From NCBI GenBank assembly GCA_000444245.1, contig ATSW01126600.1, positions 1-21,609 of the forward strand: a stretch of 21,609 nt of DNA, written 5' to 3'. Shown one piece after another: positions 9,301-15,239 of the stretch (positions within the stretch are counted from its first letter, which is position 1; every line of letters begins with the position of its first letter). Below the pieces are notes generated by a model, which saw nothing but the letters and a program-made list of their open reading frames with translations, was not told the origin of the DNA and did no database searches. Source of the stretch: Botryllus schlosseri. Taxonomy: Eukaryota > Chordata > Ascidiacea > Stolidobranchia > Styelidae. Both the position numbers and the translations under genes were made by a program.

Positions 9301-11044
9301 ATGCTGCTTCGATTGACCTGGCACATTTCTTTTCAAGGTGGTGGAAAAATCACCGGGCGGCTGGTGGTTCGTCAACGTGGACGGCCGTGAGGGCTGGGCG
9401 CCAGCCACCTACATTCAAAAGCGAGAGGTCACGAAACCGAAGCCCCCGGGACCGTCCCGTCCCAAACTGCCCACTGTGAAAAAAAGCAACTCGTCCGTCA
9501 CACGGAAAAAAGACGCAACACCCCCTGCCAGACCATCCGCAATACGCAAAGGTTCCTTAAACTCAATCACGATATCTCACCCTATTTTACAATCAACAAC
9601 ATCAGCACCGATAGGGTCTGGTCCAGCAAAAAGACCGTTACCCCCTGTACCATCGTCACTGTCTAGTAGTAACGTGACAGCTCAAGATGACACTTACGAA
9701 GATATTAAAGAATCGGACAAAACAGATGCGAAATCAAAATCACGTCCTACCGACTTAAACCTTAAGCCGAATCACAGTTTAGCTGCGAAAGAACCAGGTA
9801 AAGTTGATTTTAGAAACCTTGTTAAGCCTGCGAAGCCTCCGCACACGCACAAGGCGCCCGCAAGACCGCCTGCTGTTCACGGAAGCGGGAATAAGTTCGC
9901 GAATCCAAAGCCAAAACCGGCCGCGTTCGCTAAATTCGAAAACAATTCAGCCCTTGTCAATAAAACGGCTTCCGGAAATGCTTCGAATGTCGTAAAATCA
10001 GAGTTGAAAAAGACTAGCAACGCCCGTCCGGCGTCGGCGCCGACAAAACCGAAACCTCCGGCCGTTTCTAACAAGCCTAAATTCGTACCGAAGTCTAATT
10101 CAGCAAGCGACAAGCCGGTGACTGATTTCCGCAGCGTATTACGATCGTCACAGAACAAAAACGCAAACAGCGCGGTGGGCAGCGCGCCTTCAAACGTCAG
10201 AAAACCTTGGAACGCCAACAAAGGTCCTTCCGTTCCGAAGAAGCCAAACAATCCGCCTTTGAAACCACTGGTTTCGTCAAGGCCTAACCTGCCAGCCAAG
10301 TCTACAATTGCAGACAAACCGGTGTTACGCAGGTTTCAAAACAGCAACAATTCGAACGGAAAAGACGTCAATGATAAGCCTGCTTTTACAGTTGCGCACG
10401 CACGATTCGAATTGAAAAATCAACCTGATTTGAGCGAAACTTTGTCCAAGCGTGGATCTCCAGATGGTCAGCCTGATTTTAAATTTGCCGGCGTCGATTC
10501 GGAGATACCGGTGTCACCTCCAACTAGGACGAAAAAACTGTTGAAATCTACGAAAAAAACAGTGCACGAACCAGCCTCGAACGGGCAAGAAGTTATTAAA
10601 AAGGTTGTGGTCGCGACTTATGATCATACAGGATTGGAAACCGGTGAATTATCATTTTCGTGTGGAGATAAAGCCGTTGTTATAGATGAGACTGAACGCG
10701 ATTGGTGGTATGTTAAAATCGGGGAAAACACAGGCTGGGCGTCGTCTGCGTGCTTTGAAATTGACCCTGTGTCGCAAAACGGACACGCTCCGAATACAGA
10801 CATTGCCTGCGAAGGGTATGATTCTGTCTACTCTGAAATCGAATGCGACCCGGACAGGCCTCGGTTTCCTGCCGATTTTGTGGCGTTAGCCAGTTTCGAA
10901 GCCGCAGATTCATCGATGTTAAGTTTGACCGCAGGCGATGTTGTTACAGTGACACAGGAGGCGCAAGGTGGGTGGTGGTATGCTATACACAAAAATGGGA
11001 ATGGAGAGGGATGGGTCCCTTCTACCTATCTGGAAAACATGTAA
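250..11044 (+). CDS. SH3PXD2: Tks-family scaffold protein (SH3 and PX domain-containing protein 2), 5'-partial gene, eight exons visible
   Basis: Coding segments are 250-341, 589-620, 3976-4107, 4250-4366, 6198-6315, 7610-7782, 8424-8641 and 9338-11044. All introns are GT-AG, phases agree at every junction, and the 2589 nt give 862 residues plus TAA. The order is PX C-terminus (FFEVRPEDLNP, the p47phox/Tks signature), SH3-1, SH3-2, SH3-3, a proline-rich linker of roughly 390 residues, SH3-4 and SH3-5, ending almost at the last SH3 residue as in vertebrate Tks5. Five SH3 domains match Tks5 rather than four-SH3 Tks4. By family knowledge this is a Src-substrate adaptor that binds phosphoinositides through PX and recruits proline-rich partners such as NADPH-oxidase regulators, N-WASP and ADAMs at podosomes and invadopodia. 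The first PX exons, start codon and promoter lie left of the window. The linker is shorter than in human Tks5. Family assignment is very secure; the exact paralogue symbol is not. Confidence 0.95.
589..620 (+). CDS. SH3PXD2: SH3PXD2 exon b: 32-nt PX/SH3-1 linker exon
   Basis: A short exon follows ccattgtag and precedes the strong donor gtaagt. It takes phase 2 from the previous exon and leaves phase 1 for the next one, encoding DESKRRKNEEP, a charged linker like the basic stretch after PX in vertebrate Tks5. Its length is not a multiple of three, so skipping it would break the frame into exon c. This phase bridge is the main evidence that it is real. Confidence 0.8.
1311..1330. repeat. Perfect short palindrome, 9-bp arms
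   Basis: ATAACATCA and TGATGTTAT are separated by two bases. It lies inside an intron, and no function can be assigned. Confidence 0.6.
2470..2563. repeat. Dispersed repeat R3, copy 1
   Basis: Shares the order TTGAAATAA, ATTTTCGGCTGACACTC, GGGGTAATCATCAG, CTAGTAGAGAATTGGAAA with copies at 3101-3172 and 7003-7097. It is probably the remnant of a short non-autonomous transposon. No ends or target duplications could be fixed. Confidence 0.65.
2611..2662. repeat. Inverted repeat, 10-bp arms, 32-nt loop
   Basis: TACATGTAAT at 2611-2620 is matched by ATTACATGTA at 2653-2662. It lies just downstream of a dispersed repeat copy and may be part of the same element. Confidence 0.55.
3101..3172. repeat. 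Dispersed repeat R3, copy 2
   Basis: GGCTGACACTCGT at 3128-3140 is followed by AACTAGTAGATAATTGGAAA. It is shorter than copies 1 and 3 because it lacks the middle GTAATCGTCAG segment. Confidence 0.6.
3459..3481. repeat. Tight hairpin, 10-bp perfect stem and 3-nt loop
   Basis: AAAACTGGTT, loop gga, AACCAGTTTT. In the transcript this would form a very compact stem-loop within the first long intron. No known RNA family is recognised. Confidence 0.6.
3633..3654. repeat. Hairpin, 8-bp perfect stem and 6-nt loop
   Basis: AAGCGTTT, loop actcac, AAACGCTT. It is intronic, with no assigned role. Confidence 0.5.
3976..4107 (+). CDS. SH3PXD2: SH3PXD2 exon c: first half of SH3-1
   Basis: Acceptor tttttttgcag ends at 3975 and donor gtaggt starts at 4108. 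The exon encodes EISEISAPLFLEPYVAVADY and on to EVIEKNEN. AVADY fills the ALYDY position of SH3 domains, and VIEKNE-GWW is typical of Tks SH3-1. The intron falls immediately before the conserved WW pair, in phase 1. Confidence 0.95.
4250..4366 (+). CDS. SH3PXD2: SH3PXD2 exon d: second half of SH3-1 and linker
   Basis: It follows aattttcag and ends before gtatac. It encodes GWWLVSNDEGERGWVPGVYL, so all canonical ligand-site residues of SH3-1 are present (WW, then GWVP and Y). A linker EKPDGTVEDLVTKRSAPGQ follows. It ends in phase 1, matching both exon e at 6198 and the candidate cassette exon at 5493. Confidence 0.95.
4487..4600 (+). repeat. R2 repeat fragment (AATCTAAT-rich)
   Basis: Carries AACTCTAGTTATTGGATTAG and AAATGCCGGTAATCTAAT, aligning with the R2 copies at 14729-14903 (AAATGCCATTAATCTAAT) and 21342-21509 (AAATGCTGATAATCAAAT). 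It is the most decayed copy, and its ends are not defined. Confidence 0.55.
5493..5543 (+). CDS. Candidate 51-nt cassette exon of SH3PXD2
   Basis: This is a prediction. Acceptor cttgacttag follows a pyrimidine-rich stretch with a branch-like ttactaaa, and a gtaaaa donor begins at 5544. The segment is open in the frame set by exon d, is exactly 17 codons, and is phase 1 at both ends. Inclusion would add GAGAMPLSKCDDFSPRN between SH3-1 and SH3-2 without disturbing either. No homologous peptide is known to me, so it may be a chance match. Confidence 0.3.
5744..6025 (-). repeat. tRNA-derived SINE (minus strand)
   Basis: Read on the minus strand from about 6022, the head has a perfect A box TAGCGTAGTGG (6002-6012) and a perfect B box GGTTCGAGTCC (5958-5968), 33 nt apart, as in tRNA promoters for RNA polymerase III. 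The cloverleaf stems do not pair well, so it is a tRNA-like SINE head or pseudo-tRNA rather than a tRNA gene. A non-tRNA body runs leftward. Possible target duplications are CAGTTGAACTTT (5731-5742) and CAGTTGAAATTT (6026-6037), with one mismatch, which would set the outer limits. Confidence 0.65.
6198..6315 (+). CDS. SH3PXD2: SH3PXD2 exon e: first part of SH3-2
   Basis: Acceptor tttccag ends at 6197 and donor gtatgc starts at 6316. It encodes GEQYVTTQEYKAENSDEISF and on to VEVLQKNFEGWWLIR, closely matching Tks5 SH3-2 (EKYTVIYPY... EVIQKNLEGWWKIR). It ends in phase 2, splitting an arginine codon (AG|A). Confidence 0.95.
7003..7097. repeat. Dispersed repeat R3, copy 3
   Basis: The fullest R3 copy: ATTCGTATTGAAAT, then ATTTTCGGCTGACACTCGT, GGGAGTAATCGTCAGGAACT and AAGAATTGGAAAGAACA. 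It shares order and spacing with copy 1 and the flank of copy 2. Confidence 0.65.
7264..7403 (-). repeat. R2 repeat, partial copy (minus strand)
   Basis: Contains GCACGATACAGTTCTCC and ATTAGATTAGAATTAGAAGT followed by AGAGCAAAGAAA, the reverse complement of the body of the R2 copy at 14729-14903. It lies directly beside a second copy, as if in tandem. Confidence 0.6.
7404..7560 (-). repeat. R2 repeat, second copy (minus strand)
   Basis: It runs from GTTTTGCACGATACAGTTCT to ATCTAGTTGTCC and is the reverse complement of 14738-14885, including the CTAGTTGTCC tip. Confidence 0.6.
7610..7782 (+). CDS. SH3PXD2: SH3PXD2 exon f: end of SH3-2 and inter-domain linker
   Basis: It follows tttccttcag and ends before gtacgg, phase 2 in and phase 1 out. 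It starts YNGKQGNAPAPFLEKQQ, equivalent to the vertebrate YQGKEGWAPASYLKK, so the usual Trp and Tyr of the third ligand-site motif are Asn and Phe here. The rest is a Ser/Gly-rich linker ending SYSSGVP. Confidence 0.92.
7838..7872. repeat. Fragment of an 'AAGTAGAAGTACAG' hAT-type repeat
   Basis: AAGTAGAAGTACAGTCATAA followed by ATTTCTGGTC resembles the two modules seen at 12900-12950 (GTAAATTTCTAGTCCGTTAC and AAGTAGAAGTACAG) in a different order. It is too short to delimit. Confidence 0.4.
7952..8370 (+). mobile_element. hAT-type MITE, family A, copy 1
   Basis: Begins CAGGGTCGTAAC and ends GTCATTACAACCCTG, near-perfect terminal inverted repeats typical of hAT elements. The flanks share CCCTATC (left 7945-7951, right 8373-8379), fitting an 8-bp target duplication that has gained a base on the right. 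The sub-terminal DNA is dense in GACTCGAGTC/AAGTCGAGTC words. At 419 bp with no transposase it is non-autonomous. It matches the copy at 19982-20447 over its whole length in the same orientation. Confidence 0.85.
8424..8641 (+). CDS. SH3PXD2: SH3PXD2 exon g: proline-rich linker and first half of SH3-3
   Basis: Acceptor ccccgcag ends at 8423 and donor gtgtgt starts at 8642. It encodes ASPLSPTSPSSYRGVVLPPP, then KRSTIKRTNKRPEAPPPLPP, then the start of SH3-3 (PTYEYLTIAPF... VSFAEDKKVK). This mirrors the PPPRR...PPIPPQ...YYTIAEF stretch of vertebrate Tks5. The exon ends in phase 0. Confidence 0.94.
8786..9180. repeat. Degenerate AT-rich minisatellite, about four units
   Basis: Units start near 8786, 8911, 9016 and 9085, each with GTTGGAAAAAAT, then AGGCATTGGACTTGAAAAAA, then ATGAATATGAACAAAACT and GATGAATTTGAAAA. 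Spacing falls from about 125 to 105 to 70 nt because inner ATGAACAAAA/GATGAATTTG sub-blocks are lost. Open frames across it on both strands (up to 133 codons, Phe- or Lys-rich) are by-products of the A/T bias. Confidence 0.8.
9197..9280. repeat. Remnant with GACTCGAGTCA words, likely family A
   Basis: TTGAGTCAAAAC, CTGACTCGAGTCATAATTTC and TTGTGACTCAAAG resemble the sub-terminal region of the family A MITEs. No terminal repeats remain. Confidence 0.4.
9338..11044 (+). CDS. SH3PXD2: SH3PXD2 exon h: end of SH3-3, proline-rich linker, SH3-4, SH3-5 and stop
   Basis: This 568-codon terminal exon follows acceptor cttttcaag, phase 0, with TAA at 11042-11044. Exon residues 1-28 finish SH3-3 (GGWWFV, GWAPATYIQ). 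Residues of about 29-420 form a basic, Pro/Lys/Ser-rich, low-complexity linker with many PxxP sites (KPKPPGP, RPLPPVP, ARPPAV, NPPLKPL) and a YEDI motif at residue 120. SH3-4 spans about 422-476 (KVVVATYDHTG... RDWWYV... GWASSACF) and lacks the usual Pro and Tyr after GW. YDSVYSEI lies at 494-501. SH3-5 spans about 513-568 with an intact GWVPSTYLENM ending. An intron-free linker plus two SH3 domains contrasts with the first three SH3 domains, each of which is split by an intron. Confidence 0.96.
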   Translation: MVEKSPGGWWFVNVDGREGWAPATYIQKREVTKPKPPGPSRPKLPTVKKSNSSVTRKKDATPPARPSAIRKGSLNSITISHPILQSTTSAPIGSGPAKRPLPPVPSSLSSSNVTAQDDTYEDIKESDKTDAKSKSRPTDLNLKPNHSLAAKEPGKVDFRNLVKPAKPPHTHKAPARPPAVHGSGNKFANPKPKPAAFAKFENNSALVNKTASGNASNVVKSELKKTSNARPASAPTKPKPPAVSNKPKFVPKSNSASDKPVTDFRSVLRSSQNKNANSAVGSAPSNVRKPWNANKGPSVPKKPNNPPLKPLVSSRPNLPAKSTIADKPVLRRFQNSNNSNGKDVNDKPAFTVAHARFELKNQPDLSETLSKRGSPDGQPDFKFAGVDSEIPVSPPTRTKKLLKSTKKTVHEPASNGQEVIKKVVVATYDHTGLETGELSFSCGDKAVVIDETERDWWYVKIGENTGWASSACFEIDPVSQNGHAPNTDIACEGYDSVYSEIECDPDRPRFPADFVALASFEAADSSMLSLTAGDVVTVTQEAQGGWWYAIHKNGNGEGWVPSTYLENM

Positions 11045-11116
11045 ATTGGTGGTGGCACAGAATTTGGTTGCGGCTTCCAAAAGTATATTCACGCGTAAAG
11101 TTCTTCAAGCAAAGAC

Positions 11117-11616
11117 CACAGTTGCAACCAAGTCACAAGGTTTCGACTCGCCAGTCAATTTGACTTTTATAGTTTTGACTCAAGTCGAGTCGTTTTCAAT
11201 TCATCACCGAGTCCACATTGTTGTGCGGAGGGTCGAGTCCAAGTCATAGCGTTAAGGTTCGAGTTCGAGTCATTGTGTTCACTGTTCAGTTTCGAGTTCA
11301 ACTCATGTTCAACCCAATTTTTTACAACAGCGTGATATCGAATGCCTTGCATTCATAGTAAGCTAATTTTCATCACTCTTAAGTTTCTGGCTCAAATTTT
11401 GATATAGTGGTAGACGAAATAATGTGAAACTTTACTATTCTTTGAAGTTACAATGAAATGTCTCTCTTGACCATCCGAGTCTTGGGTTTTATGACTTTAT
11501 CAAGTTGATTGAGTACAAGTCATGTCACTACACAAATTGACTCAAGTCGAGTCGCGAAAAATCGCGAGTCAAGTCGGACTCGGGCGGGGTCGTGACTCGA
11601 GTCGTTACAATCAAAT
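11117..11616 (+). mobile_element. hAT-type MITE, family A, copy 2 (decayed)
   Basis: Left end CACAGTTGCAACCAAGTCAC corresponds to CAGGGTTGTAACCAAGTCAC of the copy at 19982. The right end passes through GTGACTCGAGTCGTTACAA before losing similarity. The interior keeps the same landmarks in order (GATATCGAATG, TTACAATGAAATGTC, CTTGACC). It is more diverged than copies 1 and 4, with no clear target duplication, so it is probably older. Confidence 0.75.
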
Positions 11617-12072
11617 GAGCTTATGTCCATTTACACAATTTGAGAAAATCAACTTAACGGTAAGTTTTCATTTTCTTTCGGTCATATCTCGGCTACGATG
11701 AACTTTGAATGAATGTGATGAACGTAAACGTGGCCGAAAATTTGATTTTCTACAAATTTGCGAAATGCATCTCAAATTTTGAAAAACAGGCACAAGCTTG
11801 TTTGATTAATCACGACGATTTCAGCTTACTTTTACAAATTATGTAAATAACGTAATTGTTTCTAGTTCCTTGCCACGTTCGATGTCTGGTATTTATTCCG
11901 CGTAACTTTCTTCAACATATTCGCGTTTTTAAGAACTGCAATATTACTATCTTTGAGTCGAATGCTAGGGACAGTAGACTACCGAATTTGTGTATTTGCA
12001 GTGTTTTTGTAGCGTTCTTTCGACGTCATGTCGTATTTATTCTTAAATTTTGCACCACGTTTAGGATTAAGC

Positions 12073-12078
12073 AATAAA
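12073..12078 (+). terminator. Candidate polyadenylation signal AATAAA for SH3PXD2
   Basis: First canonical AATAAA downstream of the SH3PXD2 stop codon in the + sense, about 1.03 kb after it. A GTG-containing stretch (cagtgtgggatactgg) follows, as expected for a downstream element. Confidence 0.45.
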
Positions 12079-12080
12079 GT

Positions 12081-13493
12081 GCAGTGTGGGATACTGGTGA
12101 ATACCCTGTAATGACAATATCATGCTGCAAAATGCATTGCTACGTATTGCTTATTTTTTGTTGATTGATCGTTTGATCAGTATATAATGAAATCTTAACT
12201 ATGATATCCCCTGTTGTTTCATCATCTCTTATTTTGTTATCTGACATTTTCAATCATTACATTTTTCATGGTTACTTCATTAGCCTGGTGTACCGTACTT
12301 TACTAGGATCTTGTATAGTTATTGACCATATAAGCATGCCCTAATGCCACTAGTTGAATCTTCGTGAATAGTGTGAAACATTAATGTTTGAGGTGCTAAT
12401 AAATTTGCAATCATACGTGTCTGGTTCTTGTTACTTTATTTTGAGAATAATGCTTGGTTCTGGTAGGAGCAGGTTCGGTAATTACTGAAGCATTGTCTGC
12501 CGACAATCTGGAATTTCTTCTGATATTCGTTTGAGATCCAGGCAATTTGATAGTTCCGACTGAGTTTGGTATTTGGTAAGAGTTGGCTGATGTGTTGAAT
12601 GTTGATCCTATTGAAGTTGCTGGAGTTTGAACTGCCTGATATGTCACCAGAAGCCAAGAACTGTGTAATCCCATCAGAGTGCTTGATCAATGGCAGTTTC
12701 CATTGGAAAATGTCTCAGGACGCAACGAATCTATCACGCCTGATAATGGATTGTATCTTCAAGAAAGCAGGTCTGTAGTGCATAAGGATTTACGTCGTAT
12801 TTGCATTTGTGTTGCTCAGTTAAGCGAGACTGTCAAACACAATACGCACAGGCACATACGTCCACTCCAGAGGTGGGCAAAGTAGTTATTGTTGCACTCA
12901 AGTTAAAGTACTGTAAATTTCTAGTCCGTTACAAGTAGAAGTACAGATCTGAAGGTTGTAAATTGCAAGCAAATGGATGATCCATCTATATTTTAGAAAA
13001 TAGACGTGGTGTGTCACGAATCTACTGACATAGTCAAGACATGAGACGCCACAATGCACAAGTTCAAAATTGGGACGGAGCACAAGAAGAGAGATCTTTT
13101 AGCAACTGCGAGCTCCTATCCAAACCAGTCGATTTGCTTTGATCCCAGGGTCTCAAGCTCAGATGGGTAATAGATATTGGTACTGTGTGACTTATTGTGT
13201 ATAGTAAATAACAAGGATTTTCACGATCACATCATACTATTATGATTGGATAATTGGATATCATCATAACAAAACAAATGATAAAATCACAGTGCTTTGC
13301 GATAACTCAACTCACTGAAAAGTTCTGGATGAATGGTCTTGGTCGTTATGGTTACTTCGTTATAGCAAGCAAGCGGTTATGTTTGTGTCCGATGTACAAG
13401 AAGTCTTTTGTCAGTAGCAAACTGGAGTGTAGTTTTCCTATAGTTTGACCATCGAACTTTAGTTGTCCGAAAGTAGCACGTTTACGTCACAGA
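12081..13493. other. Intergenic region upstream of the WD40 gene
   Basis: No gene is supported. A second AATAAA lies at 12398. A short minus-strand open stretch at 12411-12674 is not recognisable. A hAT-like fragment begins at 12868. The last few hundred bases should contain the WD40 gene promoter, but no TATA box is obvious. TTACGTCA at 13482-13489 resembles a CRE/bZIP site. Confidence 0.6.
12868..12950 (+). mobile_element. hAT-type element fragment, CAGAGGTGGGCAA end
   Basis: CAGAGGTGGGCAAAGTAGTT followed by AAGTTAAAGTACTG and AAGTAGAAGTACAG resembles the terminal region of widespread animal hAT non-autonomous elements. No matching inverted end was found to the right, so it is a truncated copy. 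Confidence 0.5.
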
Positions 13494-14585
13494 ATGTCAT
13501 CTCACGGAGATCACTCGCCCGGTCCCCTTCCCAGAAAGGACAGTTACGCATTCGTGGAGGAAGAAAAACCCGTCATGTCGCTCGAAGGAGACATAAAAAT
13601 TCTTAAAACGATCGATTTGGAAAGCGACGGGCTATGCACGAGATACTCGCCGGACGGATCGAAAGTCGCAGTTGGGCTGTCTAATGGCGTCATCAAAATA
13701 TTTAAATCAGACACAATGTCCTGCATTTACCATCTCGCCGATGACGAAACGATTAAATCCCGATTGCCAGTCACATCCCTGAACTTCGTCCAATCTTCAA
13801 AATCACAAAACGAAATATTAGCCGCAACATACGCCAGCGGACAAGTCAAGTTTTGGCACGTATCTTCCAAAAAGGCGCTACACACTATTCACGAGCCTAG
13901 GCAAGTGTTAGCCAGTTCTGTCTCAAACGATCAGCAAAGACTTGTTACTGTTGGAAGCTCTGAGCATGTAAACATTTATGATATTCACACTGGAAAAAAG
14001 GTGCACGGATGTGAGCCTAGTCCTGGGTCACTTGTGATGGACGGTCATAGGTACAGAGTGTTTGCTGCGAAATACCACCCTATTGAAAGCAATACTTTTA
14101 TTACTGGAGGGTGGGATGATACAATCCAATTTTGGGATGAAAGACAGGAAAGGTCTTTAAGGCATATCTCCGGCCCGCATATTTGCGGCGATGGGCTTGA
14201 TATTGATTCTAAATTCAACCACGTTCTGTCAGCATCGTGGCGTAAACAAGACTCGTTGCAAGTCTGGGATTTCGGGTCTGGTAAACTTATTAAAACCATT
14301 CCGGGTGATTACGGCGCTGAATCTTTGCTGTACAGTTGCCAATGGATGGGTAAGAATCACATGGTGTGCGGGGGCTGCGACGCGAATATGTTGAAGATTA
14401 TAGACAAAACGACGCTCGCTACGTCTGGCATTGTAGTGGGGTTGCCCGGAGGAGTGTACAGTGTCGATTATGATCACAGTAGAAGATCGTTGAATCAGCA
14501 CGGACATTCGTCACAGGATGTTACTACCTTGTCTGCGGTTGTCGGCAAAAGCGTCATCATTCTGTCTAATGCTCCAAAGTCTTGA
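13494..14585 (+). CDS. Intronless WD40-repeat beta-propeller protein, function unknown
   Basis: The frame encodes 363 residues, ATG at 13494 and TGA at 14583-14585. The N-terminal 33 residues are hydrophilic (MSSHGDHSPGPLPRKDSYAF). About seven WD40-like blades follow: roughly 36-80, 90-132, 136-172, 183-226, 227-270, 277-318 and a split last one at 320-357. Diagnostic features are SPDGSKVAVGLSNGVIKIF (52-70), GQVKFWHV (116-123), HVNIYD (158-163), GH at 184-185 with GGWDDTIQFWD (205-215), and SLQVWD (254-259). Length fits a single seven-bladed propeller with no extra domain, signal peptide or membrane segment, so it is probably a cytoplasmic or nuclear scaffold. I cannot assign an orthologue. 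The start is the first ATG of the open frame, with A at -3. There is no intron, unlike both neighbours. Confidence 0.93.
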   Translation: MSSHGDHSPGPLPRKDSYAFVEEEKPVMSLEGDIKILKTIDLESDGLCTRYSPDGSKVAVGLSNGVIKIFKSDTMSCIYHLADDETIKSRLPVTSLNFVQSSKSQNEILAATYASGQVKFWHVSSKKALHTIHEPRQVLASSVSNDQQRLVTVGSSEHVNIYDIHTGKKVHGCEPSPGSLVMDGHRYRVFAAKYHPIESNTFITGGWDDTIQFWDERQERSLRHISGPHICGDGLDIDSKFNHVLSASWRKQDSLQVWDFGSGKLIKTIPGDYGAESLLYSCQWMGKNHMVCGGCDANMLKIIDKTTLATSGIVVGLPGGVYSVDYDHSRRSLNQHGHSSQDVTTLSAVVGKSVIILSNAPKS

Positions 14586-14728
14586 GAAGGTTTTGTTTGA
14601 GAGCGGCGGGCTACTATGCCTCGTGTCGATGTCAGAGCAAATTTTCAGAATATTTTGTCGGCGTTTCTTGTTTATGAATTGCAACAGCGGATTGACGATT
14701 TGCATTTTAGTTTTGACTGAAGTTTTAT

Positions 14729-14903
14729 GCAGACTTGGACAACTAGATAAGTCTAGTTGTCAATTACACTAATTAGAACAAAATGCCATTAATCTAATTT
14801 GTGAAAGGTTTCTTTGCTCTACTTTTAATTCTAATCTAATTTCTAGTTTTTCTGCAACACGAGAACTGTATCGAGCAAAACAAGCCAAGCTTCTTGTGCA
14901 GAC
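14729..14903 (+). repeat. R2 repeat with foldback tip, best copy
   Basis: Begins GCAGACTTG, then a hairpin GACAACTAGA (14738-14747), loop taag, TCTAGTTGTC (14752-14761). AT-rich AATCTAATT blocks and CGAGAACTGTATCGAGCAAA follow, then CAAGCCAAGCTTCTTGTGCAG ends the unit near 14903. The same order occurs at 21342-21509 and, reversed, at 7404-7560. No transposase or long inverted ends are seen; it may be a foldback-type or other non-autonomous element. Confidence 0.65.
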
Positions 14904-15239
14904 ATTCGTTATTCTCCTGCTCATGGGCATGAACTATGATATGATGTGAACTGAACATAATTCAATGTCCAAGTTTTCGCAAAATCATTAATTCTAATCT
15001 AGTTTGGAAAAAACTATGCAGCTGTAATTATAATTTTAATCCAATTTGGGAAAAACGGTGTATGGTAGCTAAAAACTACAGCTTCAATTCTAATTCTAAT
15101 CTAATTCAGAATAGCTGAATATCATCTAGTCCGAATCTGATCCAGTGGTCAGATTCAGCCGGGTCACATCAGTTCTATAGAATCGTGTCACAAAATTTTA
15201 TGATTTCGGTGAACCGGTTAGCATTACTAGCTACTGTCA

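Larger units (their letters stand above)
8642..9337 (+). other. SH3PXD2 intron between exons g and h (0.70 kb)
   Basis: Nearly all of it is a degenerate tandem array (about 8786-9180) followed by a family A-like GACTCGAGTC remnant (about 9197-9280). The acceptor tttcaag directly precedes exon h. Confidence 0.8.
11045..12080 (+). other. Probable SH3PXD2 3' UTR
   Basis: DNA after the TAA stop has no convincing open frame. A canonical AATAAA lies at 12073-12078, with another at 12398-12403; either could set the mRNA end. The first half is a decayed family A MITE. No transcript data are available, so the UTR end is inferred. Confidence 0.5.

Noticed and set aside
9877-10317. 146-codon minus-strand open frame opposite the Tks linker
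   Set aside because: It is the antisense shadow of a Pro/Lys/Ser-rich coding exon whose sense frame is secure.
12411-12690. Two overlapping minus-strand open stretches (about 85 codons), Ser/Asn/Thr-rich, one ending on an AAATAAAG signal
   Set aside because: They could be a terminal exon of a minus-strand gene, but no splice partner, domain or homologue is recognisable, and one begins only at a non-ATG codon.
13482-13489. CRE-like TTACGTCA just before the WD40 start codon
   Set aside because: An 8-bp match is expected by chance at this scale, and a second TGACGTAA occurs in an intron at 1068. It is not reported as a regulatory feature on its own.
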